NCBI GenBank assembly: GCA_023053575.1
Contig: JAKZAP010000018.1
Coordinates: forward strand, 992,001 to 1,056,000
Direction of reading: 5' to 3'
DNA: 64,000 bases
From: Branchinecta lynchi
Lineage: Eukaryota > Arthropoda > Branchiopoda > Anostraca > Branchinectidae
Shown here: piece by piece, positions 1-11,670 of the stretch
Position numbering within the stretch: the stretch's first letter is position 1
Layout: the number at the start of each line of letters is the position of its first letter
Translations under genes and position numbers: made by a program
The notes under the pieces: generated by a model
Told to the model about the DNA's origin: nothing
Seen by the model: the letters and a program-made list of their open reading frames with translations, nothing else
The model's database searches: none

Positions 1-2
1 CG

Positions 3-1388
3 CGATTATTGCCGAAGACTTCGGCGATTGCGCATCCCAATGATAGGGATGAAGCGTCCGCATTGCTAGTTCGTCAGTTGCAAAGTTTACCGGTTAGTGC
101 TTCTGACGTCGCGTTTGAAACGAAGAGTTGTCCGATTTTGAGTCGGGTGGTAGAATTTACGGTAAAAAAATGGCCCGATAGGAAAGAAATCCCTGTTGAT
201 TTGTTGCCGTTTTATCGTGTGAAAGATGAGTTGTCTATGCAGTCTGGATGTCTGTTTCGAGGCCTTAGAATAGTTGTGCCGAATAGGTATCGTCAGTATG
301 TCCTGGAAGAGTTGCATGCAGGCCATCTAGGTATGGTCAAAATGAAGTCAGTAGCTAGATTTCGTGTGTGGTGGCCGAAAATCGACGAGGACATTGAAAG
401 TTTGGTGTCTAAGTGTCTGTCTTGTCAGCTTGAGAGAAATCGTCCACATCCAGTTGTCTCACAATGGCCAAAAGCAGAGGAGCCATGGAGGCGTGTACAT
501 ATTGATTATGCTGGTCCGTTTTTAGGAAGCATGTTCTTGATTGTTGTAGATTCGTGTTCTAAATGGTTGGAAGTTGTGGCTATGACCCGTACGGATTCAC
601 AGCGTACTATTGAGGTTTTGGGGTCTATATTTTGCCGTTATGGTTGTCCCGTTGAACTAGTGAGTGACAATGGTCCCCAATTCACATCCCAAGAATTTGA
701 AGAATTTTTGTCGAAGAATGGAGTGAAACATACGCTTACCCCTCCGTTTCACCCAAGTTCAAATGGCCAGGCGGAGAGAACCGTGCAAACAGTGAAGCAG
801 AAACTTCGCATATTCAGCCATGATGAAACGCCAATGCACGAAAATTTGTCTAAATTCCTATTTCATTACAGGGGGTCTGTTCATGGTGCTACAGGTAGTT
901 CGCCCGCGAAGTTATTTCTAGGTCGCGAGCTCCGCACTAGGCTAGATTTGTTGCAACCGCAGAAGGATGTGCCGGTTGCAAAGCAAGGTGATGGGAAATA
1001 TAGTGTAGGTGACGCAGTGTTTACTTTAGACTATAGAAATCGCCAGAGACCGCAGTGGATTCAAGGTATTATACACAAATGTGTCTCGCCGGTTATTTAT
1101 CTCGTTCAAGTGAACAATATGGTATGGAAGCGCCATTTGGATCAATTGCGGCGATCTCATATTCCACTTACCAAACCTGTTGATTTTGGGTATTGGGAAG
1201 CGTCGGTTGATAGCTTACAGCCGACAGTTAAAACTCCTGGTCAAATTCGGATGATGCCAGAGGTGCAGGTCGAACAACCTATCAGTGTGCCAATTCCAGC
1301 GCCCACTGAAATGCCAATGTTAAGTCCGGTTGTTCGTCGTTCGACAAGGTATAGGAGAGAACCTGATAGATTTCAGTCCGGAGTTTAA
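3..1388 (+). CDS. Ty3/gypsy retrotransposon pol, integrase end (partial at window edge)
   Basis: This is the 3' end of a gypsy pol polyprotein. The frame is open to the window edge, so the protein starts outside. An HHCC zinc-binding region is visible near residues 105-140 (HAGHLG ... CLSCQ). The DDE catalytic triad follows: Asp in HIDYAGPF, Asp in SDNGPQF and Glu in SSNGQAERTVQ. The C-terminal part resembles the usual gypsy integrase tail that contacts DNA. Integrase joins the reverse-transcribed DNA copy to the host genome. The frame has no break here, so this end may be recent. A polypurine-rich stretch and probable 3' LTR follow directly. The family is certain; the clade within gypsy is not assigned. 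Confidence 0.93.
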   Translation, partial: RLLPKTSAIAHPNDRDEASALLVRQLQSLPVSASDVAFETKSCPILSRVVEFTVKKWPDRKEIPVDLLPFYRVKDELSMQSGCLFRGLRIVVPNRYRQYVLEELHAGHLGMVKMKSVARFRVWWPKIDEDIESLVSKCLSCQLERNRPHPVVSQWPKAEEPWRRVHIDYAGPFLGSMFLIVVDSCSKWLEVVAMTRTDSQRTIEVLGSIFCRYGCPVELVSDNGPQFTSQEFEEFLSKNGVKHTLTPPFHPSSNGQAERTVQTVKQKLRIFSHDETPMHENLSKFLFHYRGSVHGATGSSPAKLFLGRELRTRLDLLQPQKDVPVAKQGDGKYSVGDAVFTLDYRNRQRPQWIQGIIHKCVSPVIYLVQVNNMVWKRHLDQLRRSHIPLTKPVDFGYWEASVDSLQPTVKTPGQIRMMPEVQVEQPISVPIPAPTEMPMLSPVVRRSTRYRREPDRFQSGV

Positions 1389-1404
1389 TTTAGTGCGGGG
1401 AAGG

Positions 1405-2693
1405 TGTTATGTATGTAATCGGCATTTCATCGTTATTTGGTATTTCTCCGGCTCCCCTATTATACCCTCGGGCGGTACGCGGTAATTGCGAGATCTGCCA
1501 GTGTTTGATTTATTCAGTAGTTAGTGTTTGAATGGCTGTCAAACGAGCTTGTTCTGTAAACGTGTATATAGAATAAAATGTTGTAACTAAGTATGCAACA
1601 ACAGGAAAACTTGAACATAATCCGATCTCGGTGACAAGATTATGTCCACACGCAGAGGGAAAACAAAATTCTTCAAACCAGAAAATCTGACAAAAATAAA
1701 TTCACTAGCCAATAAACAAATGTTTCGAGAGTATTTATGGCATCAGTCCTGATTACTGCTGCTCTCAAAAGCTAGTTAGTCTTTTTTTTTGTCTTCTTAT
1801 CAGCTCCGCCGACGAAATTCCTTTCAAGTAGACCGGAATTACTTTCATCATGAAAGTATTCTCGTCCCGCTAGACTCTCACGAACGGAATCCTTTCGAGT
1901 CGACCGGAATTCCTTTCTACTCGAAGGGATTTCTTGTCCGTGTAAACGCTACATATAACATACCAGCTTCGAAATACCACCTCCCCTCTCTCAGAATTGG
2001 ACCATGGGTGGTGAAGCATAAGAGGAAGGTGGAAATTTGAAGAACGCATAGTCGACCGCTGGAATCTTGTTCCTGTGAGCGTTGTGAGCGGAGGAGCAAG
2101 AAATGCCTGATATACAGCTTAGTTATGACACATCCTGAGATATTTATGAGGTGAAAGCCTATTTCGGGCCGTGTGTTGCGTCGGTCTCTATGTCAAGTGC
2201 CTAACTAACTGTAAGTGCATACCGAAGTACACATGATGGTACTTCGTAGAATCTAATTGCACAAATGGAGACTCAGAACTAAATAGCATCCTGTTAAACT
2301 GAAGTCCACGTCAGTGTGGATATTGTAAGTCCCATACTACGTCGACATCAGGTAGCTTCCGGTTAGTCCACGTCAGTTGGACCTTCACTTGTGCAGTTAG
2401 GAGTATATAAGCTTTTTCCAGTCTTAGCGCTGGGTGATTCGTCTTTCATATTTTGTAAGTCACACATGACTTAGTCTATTATCGTTATCGATCGTGATAT
2501 TATTTACCCGGATTGGGATTACCTTTATAAAGAGTAAGTCAGAAATAAAACCACTATATGTTAACGTAAACCTTGTCTACTACCGCCCTTACTCACCCAC
2601 CGCCTTACGTACGCATCGACACACGCTATCCTAAGCTCACGGTGTAAGGTTCCATCTTCAGATCAGACCGTAAGGGCCATCTCCCCAGTTACA
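1405..2693 (+). repeat. Probable 3' LTR of the gypsy element
   Basis: A purine-rich tract (GCGGGGAAGG, 1395-1404) just after the pol stop is a good polypurine tract and is followed by TGTTATG. A TATA box lies at 2404-2409 and AATAAA at 2544-2549, in promoter then polyadenylation order. GTTACA at 2688-2693 is a plausible TG...CA end. The 5' LTR is outside the window, so neither the right boundary nor a target duplication can be checked. Confidence 0.45.
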
Positions 2694-3418
2694 ACGCGTA
2701 TCTCGGCGGATCTCGGTATGTTGATTCAGGGCTTTGAGTTGCTCCCCAACGAAGTTGTAATTTCCCTAGTTTTATGCCTCAGTAATAGGACTTCATTCCC
2801 ATAATTAATCAGCTTAAAACACAAGTCTCAGTGGACCCAATATTCTAACCTTTGAAACTCCTTTGAAAACGGGTTTCTCAAAGACTAGAAGCCCCTCCCG
2901 GCTGTTGTCAGTCTCGCTCAGCCCCCTTGGTCTTGATAAGAGACTCGGAAAAACTTGCATAACCGTTTTTTCTGACCAATAAGGTCACCAGTACCAATAG
3001 CAGGCAGCCTCATCCGCAACGAAAAGAGCCTAACACGGAAAACCCAGAAAACACAAAAAAAAACGGATAAACTTGATCATCAAAAAGATAAAAAAGAGAG
3101 CAAAAAAAAAAGGCAGAGAAGGAGTCAGCTTCGAAGCTGGCTCCAGCAGGCCTTCCGCATATAACTTCCGAACAAGCCCTCGCCACAGCCTCAATCGCTA
3201 ACTTTGGAGGGTCCCCCCCCCAGAAACATTTTTTTTTTGTCGTTTCTGCGTAAAATACTTAGAAACCCTTAATGCACTACTGCAGTTATTGGATGACTTA
3301 ATGACTAATTCAAAATTTGTCGTGAAATTATTAAAAAGAACTGTAAGCATTCTAAGATGTGTGCTGATCCTACTGTCGGCCTAGCTGCCAGCTCCTCCAA
3401 ACTTTGGGGAGTCCTCAC
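2694..3418. other. Intron sequence, no feature recognised
   Basis: This lies downstream of GPCPD1 exon 9 on the gene's strand. It contains A-rich and homopolymer runs near 3050-3110 and 3210-3240. I see no further GPCPD1 exon and no transposon protein here. Confidence 0.5.
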
Positions 3419-3565
3419 CTTACGCTGCATATTCCATTTCAGCTCTACATTCATTCCAACATGTTCATCCACCAGAGTCATCACAGCTTCCAGGGTAGGA
3501 AACGGACGATCGTCGCCAGTGTCGTTCAGCTGACTAACATTGCCCTCTTCAGCTTTGTTCAAGAA
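3419..3565 (-). CDS. GPCPD1: GPCPD1 exon 9 (part of GDPD domain)
   Basis: The exon is 147 nt, phase 0 at both ends, 49 codons. The acceptor is TTTCAG and the donor is CGTAAG|GTGAGG. It encodes a linker and then the GDPD strand RPFPTLEAVMTLV...GMNVELKW, matching the family segment that ends in an N-x-E-[IL]-K-W motif; the Glu and Lys sit next to the active site. This is the last exon seen; the rest of the GDPD barrel must lie beyond the left edge. The exon joins exon 8 with matching phase. The assignment rests on recalled similarity to vertebrate GPCPD1 and on phase agreement. Confidence 0.88.
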
Positions 3566-5723
3566 CTGAAAGTGGGAGGGAAAGGTTATAACTTCAATAC
3601 CAGAGGCCCCTGCTCGAATTCACCCTTTTCCAATCCAGAGCTTGGTCCAATGGGCTCTAAACAAGCCTATTCGACAAACAACTGAAAATCTGTAGGGGAA
3701 GTGAGATTTGATGGACTTTGTGGCAGCTTGGGTATAATGAGCAGACTGCAATTAGGGGTCAATTACGGATCCCGTAACGGCTGTAACATAATCATACACA
3801 CTGTTTTGCTCTAATTGAGCTCCTGAATTTAAAACGACAACATTCAGAATTAGTTGTATCTTGTTCTTTTTCTACTTTTGCAACCAATGCCAGGAAATGC
3901 GCCAAGTGTGACCGAGCTCTCAGCGCTCCTAGCGGATTAAAGTACGATTGGAAACGCCACTCTGAACTGACACGTTCAACTCATCACCAAAGTAAGATTG
4001 AGAACGATCGATCGTCGATAAACAAAGATAAACTAAAAAGAATTATGGCATACTCACAGTAGTGATTAAAGTTTAACTGAAAAGGACAGAGATGGGACAG
4101 TCTTGTTACCCCTCACTTATTCACTTTAAGAGGCTTGAAGACCCGATGAAAATGCGTTACTTCGTGGCTCCTCTATTAACGAATAATCAATTTTCAAATA
4201 GTGAAATTTCGCTGTCACATTTGTGGTATTACCTGTGTCGTATGCTTGACTAAAAAGATTTATGAAATTTCTTTGTTCAGGCACTAAGCAATCTTCACCA
4301 AACGTATCACTGCCCACTGAAAAGCCACGTTTGTGTTCAGATTCAAACATTCCGCGTCACAGTAGAATTTGTGCTGTGGGGACAGGCGTAGATCTTCTGA
4401 ACCTTACTACTAGAGCAGATAGTGGAAACTGAAAAAATCTTGTAGCAGAGTCCAAATAAATCACTGTATTCAGCTAAATGACACAAAAATAGGTTTGCTT
4501 TTCAGTTAAACTTTAAAAAAAATATCGACAACTGTATCAGAGTCACAAACCTAAGCTTTAGCGAAGGGTTCCAGGCACCAGTTCGGAGTTTCTATTCATA
4601 CTAAATCCACTAGGTCTCAGTAGGAAAATCGCGAATTCGACACAATGAGGCAACATCTATACTGTGAGCAAATCGACTACTGGTTGAATCTGTCCTGTTC
4701 TTGCACTGTCCCAGAAATACAACAACAACTCGGCTAAAGTTTTTACAACCTCACAGCACTATACAGACATCACTGCAGACGGAAAGCTTCGCGATGAGAG
4801 GAGTTTCACCGACGCCATATGTGCCACTCACGGCTCAGGAAGGTCTAAGGTAAAGATATTGCGAATTTCTACAACACATCTAAGATATCGAAGGACCTCC
4901 CCAACACACTGAACTAATCTGCGTATCGTCTGTGCCTTCCTGTCACGCAGAAAGAATATTTTTTAGCTTAGCAGCAATAAAATCGATTCGTTGCTTCCTG
5001 GAGTAACGGTTTTTGTTATGCTAGACCCATAAAAGCCATACGACCAAAAGCAGATTCATAACAGCTCAAGTTGTTGGACACGGCGAAAGACCCTTGGAAG
5101 TGTAAAAATATATTTAATTTAATTTCAAAATAAATGCGGCACAACATTTCATGCGCGAGCAAATTATTTGGCAATACAAGGTAAACTGAGGCACAAAACT
5201 ATCACGGTACCTTTCAGCTTTACAAGCGACGGGTGTGAGTTTTGGTACTTTCATAGTTGCTTCTCTTGTAGGTCTGGTTCTTTCCGGTTTAAGGGGTGGA
5301 GGAAGGGTGTTTTTGTAGAAAGGGTGGGATAACAAATTTGTTCCGACAACGTTGGCACAACTGTTCTATATAAAGCAGCATCCCTGTTTTCAGTTATCAG
5401 TTCATTGCTGGGGTGGATCTTTAAACAAAAATAAGAACCAGGTTTGCCTTAAGTGGCCGCTTTGAGTTGTCACCAGAGATGTCTTTTCGGGGTGGCGTAG
5501 TCCTGGTGGACTATAGTCTACGGCTCGCTTTGAACTGGTTTGAACTTTGAACTTGCCACTCCGGGCAAGCAGCAGGGAACACACAAATTTCCTCTGGGCT
5601 TTGCTACATCAGAGAAAACAATGTCGCGTATGTCGATTGCATATACACACTGTATGGCCTTTTTGCAATAATTATCATATTATATGCACTACAGGACATA
5701 TGTTAATTCTTGGTTCCTCCTAC
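3566..5723. other. GPCPD1 intron 8, nothing recognised
   Basis: This 2.2-kb intron is unremarkable. I see no exon, no transposon protein and no clear repeat. Short open frames here have no recognisable domains. Confidence 0.5.
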
Positions 5724-5949
5724 CTTCAGCCCTTGCAGCTGCTTCAAGGTCAAATCCTTAACAGGCACCAATAGCTTGTCATGATCCTCTCCGTTATCAT
5801 TTTTCTTCAGAAGGACATTCACAAAGAAGTCGTGATATACAACTGGGACCAGGTCCTTGGACAACTGAACGTCATATTCGAGGTAGTCGGCACCGTGAAG
5901 GGCGGCGGTCTGTAGGGAAGCGAGAGTGTTTTCCCGAATGTCTGAGCAG
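5724..5949 (-). CDS. GPCPD1: GPCPD1 exon 8 (GDPD catalytic core)
   Basis: The exon is 226 nt: one base completes the codon split with exon 7, followed by 75 codons ending in phase 0. The acceptor follows a long pyrimidine tract (TTTTCTTGTTTTAG); the donor is CTGAAG|GTAGGA. It encodes RENTLASL, the E-x-D pair in DYLEYDV and the catalytic His in VPVVYHDF. These are metal-binding and catalytic residues of glycerophosphodiester phosphodiesterases. The enzyme splits glycerophosphocholine into choline and glycerol-3-phosphate in the cytosol. A nearer AG (GCTGCTCAG) would break the frame with exon 7, so the upstream AG was chosen. All key residues are intact. Confidence 0.93.
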
Positions 5950-8119
5950 CTAAAACAAGAAAAGGAAAAGGTTATAAGAAAGTCCAAGCTCAGGTCGAGG
6001 GAAACATCAATAGGTGGTATTGTAGTCCTTTGGAGCGGTAACGGTATGGAATATACAGTATCGAATCTCCGAGTAGACGCCAGTGCTTACCGACGATTCA
6101 TTTGGGAGCAAAGGCGTAATCTAGCCGTTCCCCGAGGACTCAGCGTTTTTTATTGTCCCAGGGACTCACCCCGTACTCTCGCGAGTCCCCACGGACGGAA
6201 AATGCTCCCATTATCATCACCATCATAACAAAAGACTCCCTTTCAGATTCGGAGGGGAATCAATTTTTGCTGGTGTTGGTGCAATGTAAATTAATTAAAA
6301 ACAATCAGAATAAACAAAATGTTGTCAACTGCATATTTTTTTTTTCGAACAAAATTGATTTTGGAAGCATTCCCTGTGTTTTCGTTGTTTTCTTTACGCG
6401 AGTCAGCGTGGAGCGACTCCTACTATTCTTGCCGTTCCCTTTGATTCCCGAAGAAGTCCTCGGGAATCAAAGGATAGGTCTCTAAGGCGTTCTGCACGAT
6501 CCACACAAGAGTGGACATGAAAGAGTGTTTCCACAATCGTTTGCGTTGTACACAAGTCTTTTTTCACGGCTTCGCTGTCAGAAGCTTTGGTATGTTTTGA
6601 ATAAGCTTCCAGTCGACGTTAGAGAGGCTGAAAACGTATTTACTTTTAACAGTAAACCAGAGGAGGGAGGTGAAACAGTGTGGCGGGGGACTCCGCGAGA
6701 GGTTGGCGGGGGGGGGGGGGACTCAGGCAAGGAGTAGTCAAAGGATGTAACGAGAGAAGGTTGTCACTGAAAGGTGAAACAAAAAAATCACTATAAATAG
6801 GACAAGAGGCTTCTTAAAGTACAATGGGCACTTCTAATGCTTTACTTTGTATTAAATGCTTCACAAATAAACATTTCCGACTTCCTTTAGAAGGCGCTAC
6901 GAAAATTGGCCGTTTTCTTGTTATTCCTTGTCTTTACCTCTCTGGCATTTCGGCGATCCAAATCTTAGGAGCTGGGATATCGTGGCAGGAAATTCAAAAA
7001 CTCCCAGCAATGCTTGATAGAAAAGGATATATTTGAGATGTCACCAAAGTCAAGCCGCAGATGCAGTTTACCTGATTGCTCTAGTGTTTCATCAGAAGTT
7101 CCATGGCTTAAAGTACTTATTAAAAGTTTTTCTTTGTGGAATAGTGTTGTGAAGCTTGATTAATTTGCTTTATAAAATGTACCAGAATATGCAATAAGCT
7201 TATAAAAAATAATATAACTACAAAATTCATTCAAAAACAAATGACCTATTCAAATCTGAATTCTACAAGCTGATTAATGCATAAAATAAAGATCAACTAA
7301 GTATTACAAGAAACATCACTTTTATCTTTGTCCAAGCTAGTAAATTGAGCAGGTACTGGCCCACAAAATTACGCTTTGAAATATCACAGAGAGGAAACTG
7401 TTGAAAAAGCTAGTCTAGGGGGTAAGCATTGTTTCTAGGTTGTTACAGAGTGGGATTGGGGTACTTTGATGTGCCCATTGAACTTTAAGAGTGAATGTGT
7501 GTTTGGTAAAAATAAACTACCACTCGGGTGGACTGTCATAAGAGGACTGTCATGTCCGTCTGTTTGACTCTTGAGTAGATTTTGTGTGTATGTGTTGTGC
7601 TTTCCCTAATTATGTCTTCTTATTTCCTTTTGTACTTCACTGTTTTTGTTTTGTACGATTTGTGGGTTAAAAATAATGTATTACTATTATTAGGACAGAT
7701 AACACACGGATTTGCGGTTTCAACGGATGACATTTAGGATGTTAGCGGTATGTTTTTCAAACATTACACATTAAAACGTTATGCACAACAAGCATTGCCA
7801 GGAAGAGCCGAAAACCGCCAAAAAAGCATTTGCTGATTTTTCCGATATCATGATAGCAAACAGAGAAGTCAGTTTTTTCAGCGGTATCGGCTCGTCTTGT
7901 ACATACAACATTCTTAACTAGAGCTGGCCTATATTGTCCTTGCGTTGCATCGCTGGATTACCGCACAATATCATTGTATACAAAGTGACGGGTGGACGAA
8001 TTGTTCGATGGGTGTAGCAACTCTTGAAGTTTCTCCAAGCATCTCCCTATAGTTCAGATCATAACGATTTCAATAAGACACAGATCATTAGATGATTTTT
8101 TTTTTTAAACGACCCTTCT
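5950..8119. other. GPCPD1 intron 7, non-satellite part
   Basis: No gene or transposon protein is recognised. A run of G at about 6707-6719 and AT-rich sequence are the only notable features. The 46-bp minisatellite fills the rest of this intron. Confidence 0.5.
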
Positions 8120-9997
8120 CGGAAGGCGCCCCTCAAAAGATCATTTGGGGTTACTGATCGCTCATCCGAAGGCTCCCTCCCAAAGATCATTTGGGGTTGC
8201 TGATCGCTCATACGAAGGCTCCTTCAAAAGATCATTTAGGGTTACTGATCGCTCCATAAGAAGGCACTCTCCAAAAGATCATTTAGGGTTACTGATCGCT
8301 CATCCGAAGGCGTCCTCCAAAAGATCATTTGGGGTTGGTGATCGCTCATACGAAGGCTCCTTCAAAAGATCATTTAGGGTTACTGATCGCTCCATAAGAA
8401 GGCACTCTCCAAAAGATCATTTAGGGTTACTGATCGCTCATAAGAAGGCGTCCTCCAAAAGATCATTTGGGGTTGGTGATCGCTCATACGAAGGCTCCTT
8501 CAAAAGATCATTTAGGGTTACTGATCGCTCCATAAGAAGGCACTCTCCAAAAGATCATTTAGGGTTACTGATCGCTCATAAGAAGGCGTCCTCCAAAAGA
8601 TCATTTAGGGTTACTGATCGCTCCATAAGAAGGCACTCTCCAAAAGATCATTTAGGGTTACTGATCGCTCATAAGAAGGCGTCCTCCAAAAGATCATTTG
8701 GGGTTGGTGATCGCTCATACGAAGGCTCCTTCCAAAAGATCATTTAAAGTTACTGATCGCTCATAAGAAGGTGCTCTCCAAAAAGATCATTTGGGGTTGG
8801 TGATCGCTCATACAAAGGCTCCTTCCAAAAGATCATTTAGGGTTAATGATCGCTCATGAGAAGGGGCTCTCCAAAAGATCATTTAGGGTTACTGATCACT
8901 CATAAGAAGGGGCCCTCCAAAAGATCATTTGGGGTTGTTGATCGCTCATACGAAGACTCCCTCCAAAAGATCATTTAGGGTTACTGATCGCTCATAAGAA
9001 GGCGCCCTCCAAAAGATCATTTGGGGTTGGTGATCGCTCATACGAAGGGTCCCTCCAAAAGATCATTTGGGGTTACTGATCGCTCATAAGAAGGCGCCCT
9101 CCAAAAGATCATTTGGGGTTGGTGATCGCTCATACGAAGGCTCCCTCCAAAAGATCATTTAGGGTTACTGATCGCTCATACGAAGGCTCCCGCCAAAAGA
9201 TCATTTAGGGTTACTGATCGCTCATAAGAAGGCGCCCTGCAAAAGATCTTTTGGGGTTGTTGATCGCTCATACGAAGGCTCCCTCCAAAATATCATTTAG
9301 GGTTACTGATCGCTCATACGAAGGCTCCCTCCAAAAGATCATTTAGGGTTACTGATCGCTCATACGAAGGCTCCCTCCGAACGATCATTTGGGGTTGGTG
9401 ATTGCTCATACGAAGGCTCCCTCCAAAAGATCATTTGGGGTTGGTGATCGCTCATACGAAGGCTCCTTCCAAAAGATCATTTAGGGTTACTGATCCCTCA
9501 TAAGAAGGCGCCCTCCAAAAGACGGTTGGTGATCGCTCATACGAAGGGTCCCTCCAAAAGATCATTTGGTGATCGCTCATACGAAGGCTCCCTCCAAAAG
9601 ATCATTTAGGGTTACTGATCGCTCATCCGAAGGCTCCCTCCAAAAGATCATTTGTGGCTGTTGATCGCTCATACGAAGGCTCCCTCCAAAAGATCATTTA
9701 GGGTTACTGATCGCTCATAAGAAGGCGCCCTCCAAAAGATCATTTGGGGTTGGTGATCGCTCATACGAAGGCTCCCTCCAAAAGATCATTTAGGGTTACT
9801 GATCGCTCATAAGAAGGCGGCCTCCAAAAGATCATTTGGGGTTGGTGATCGCTCATACGAAGGGTCCCTCCAAAAGATCATTTGGGGTTGGTGATCGCTC
9901 ATACTAAGGCTCCCTCCAAAAGATCATTTAGGGTTACTGATCGCTCATAAGAAGGCGCCCTCCAAACGATCATTTGGGGGTTACAGATCGCTCATAC
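8120..9997. repeat. 46-bp tandem minisatellite, about 40 copies
   Basis: The monomer reads approximately AAAAGATCATTTAGGGTTAC followed by TGATCGCTCATAAGAAGGCG and CCCTCC, 46 bp. Two variants often alternate: one with TTTAGGGTTACTG and CATAAGAAGG, the other with TTTGGGGTTGGTG and CATACGAAGG, giving a 92-bp higher-order period in places. The array runs to the exon 7 donor; the last unit, slightly diverged, supplies the intron's GTATGAG donor on the minus strand. A 200-codon open frame inside the array (8145-8747) is a by-product of the repeat, not a gene. Confidence 0.95.
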
Positions 9998-10139
9998 CTT
10001 TTAATGCTCGGCTTGAAAGAGCTACCGGATCCTCTGTGACCAACCTCTAGCCCAGTCCAAGTGGGGCTCCAGTATTTTGCTAATGAAAGGCTTAAGTCCC
10101 ACAGGCTTTCAGGTAGGGGCTTGATAACGATGTACTCGA
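9998..10139 (-). CDS. GPCPD1: GPCPD1 exon 7 (start of GDPD domain, HRG motif)
   Basis: The exon is 142 nt and begins two bases into a codon split with exon 6. It ends two bases into the codon shared with exon 8. The acceptor is TTTTTTTCCAG and the donor AAAAG|GTATGAG. It encodes VEYIVIKPLPESLWDL, KYWSPTW and EVGHRGSGSS. This is the linker and first strand of the GDPD barrel, with the catalytic His-Arg of the HRG motif. The segment matches the vertebrate protein closely in order and spacing. The donor lies in the terminal unit of the minisatellite. Confidence 0.93.
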
Positions 10140-10599
10140 CTGGAAAAAAATCATTCTTTAAAGGACCTGTCTTACCTATAATACTAATGCAACCTACTTC
10201 CACAATCACTCATATATTTCCAAGCCCGGAGACCCCAATTTCGTACGATACATTCGAACCCCTCTAAGAATGCCACACTGAGTTTTGTCACTTGCCGTTT
10301 TGCTGCTTTCAATGAGTATCACGCTGCCGACGGTTGTCTGCGAGAAATTTTTCCTTCAGAACAAGACCAAAGGTGTCGAAGGGGTCCCAAAAATGTAATA
10401 CTTGACCCAGACAATTGGGTCTTATCTTCGCCAGGCTAATCATCAGAGAAAACCAAGTTCAGCCATATCTAACACTGACCGAAACTACCTGCTTTACTTC
10501 TGCCAAGTTTCCGCTTTAGCCTGAATTCCGAGCGAACTACTAGTCCAGGAAAAAAAGAAAATTCAGAAACGAATCCCGCGTATCTCCTTATCCCCATAA

Positions 10600-11440
10600 A
10601 GAACATCTAATCAACTTTTAATAAAACTTTGACTTAAATTCCGGTTACAACCGGATTCCGGACTAATTATATGTCCGGGTAAAAAAAAGATTGTCATTAT
10701 AGAGACTCAGCGTCTCTTCTTACCCCTAAATATGTCATCTAATCAAACTTCAAATAAAACGTATTATTTTTACCAAATTTTCCGGTTTTGGCCGGATTCC
10801 GGGCGAATTAGTTGTCCGGATGGAAAATTCTTTTCACATAAGTGTTCAGCATTTCTACTTACCCCTCAATCGAACATTTAATCAACTTCAAATCAAACTT
10901 TTACTTTCCGGTTTTGCAGGATTCCGGACAAACTTACTCGTCGCGAGAAAACAGTTTCAGCATGCCTTCTTACCCCTAAATCCAATATTAATCAACTTCA
11001 CATGAAACTTTTACTTTTAACGAACTTCCCGTTTTTTCCGGATTCCGGGCGAACTACTTGTCAGACGAGAAAATGTTTTGCATATTCGCGTTCAGCATGT
11101 CTTCTTACCCCATAATAGACTATCACATTAGCTGTTTACAGATATTTTGTTTGCAACTTAGTTTGACTTAATCAAACTTTTGCTTTTAACAAATTCCGGT
11201 TTCGCCGGATTCCGGACGGACTAGTTGTCCGGCGAGAAAATGGTTTTCACGACCGTGTTCAGCATGTCTTCTTACCCCTAAATCGAACATCTAATCAAAT
11301 TCAAATAAAACTTCTACTTTTAACAAACTTTTCCGGTTTTGGAACTACTTGTCCGATGACAAAATGGTTTTCACCATCGTGTTCAGCATGTCTTCTTACC
11401 CCATAATCGACTATCACATTATCAGTTCAAAAATATTTCT
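10600..11440. repeat. Degenerate tandem repeat, units of about 120-160 bp
   Basis: Six diverged copies share CCGG-TTTTG-CCGGATTCCGG, then GAGAAAA-TGGTTTTCAC, CAGCATGTCTTCTTACCCC and ATCTAATCAA-CTTCAAAT. The CCGG-rich start recurs at about 10641, 10782, 10908, 11029, 11187 and 11333. Spacing varies, so these are old duplications with indels. Confidence 0.75.
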
Positions 11441-11449
11441 TTTGACCCT

Positions 11450-11670
11450 TAATTTAAACCCCCTCCCCCACCCCTAAATGTAGGGCTACAGAGCCCATTT
11501 ACGAACTTGACCTTACTCTTGACCCAAAGAATCGTATCACCAAGTTTCATTAAAATATTTCATTCTCTCTGAGAGTTATAACGCGCACAGACGGACACAC
11601 AGACAGACAGACGGACAGCTTTTGCGACGTGATAGGTATCCCGCCACTTACGTTTTGGGATACCAAAAAC
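11450..11670 (+). repeat. Dispersed repeat, copy 1
   Basis: The sequence from CCCCTCCCCCACCCCTAAAT through CGTTTTGGGATACC recurs, diverged and inverted, at about 63,747-63,960. Shared blocks include GGGCTACAGAGCCCA, CTTGACCCAAAG, ATTAAAATAT and TAGGTATCCC-CCACTTACG. No coding capacity or terminal inverted repeat was seen, so it may be a SINE or a piece of a larger element. Confidence 0.7.

Noticed and set aside
1789..2040. 83-codon frame around 1.8-2.0 kb
   Set aside because: It falls inside the probable gypsy LTR and has no family resemblance.
5941..5943. Exon 8 acceptor at GCTGCTCAG
   Set aside because: It does not complete the codon split with exon 7; the AG eight bases upstream does and has the better pyrimidine tract.
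8145..8747. 200-codon open frame with repeated DRSIRRHSPKDHLGLLIAH-type segments
   Set aside because: It is the 46-bp minisatellite read in one frame; units change phase and no start context or domain is present.
8120..9997. TTAGGGTTA and TTGGGGTTG words in the 46-bp array, resembling telomere repeats
   Set aside because: The words occur once per 46-bp unit, not in tandem, and the array lies inside an intron; chance resemblance is more likely.
10820..11005. Short open frames in the 10.6-11.4 kb repeat
   Set aside because: They lie within degenerate tandem repeats and show no domain or codon preference.
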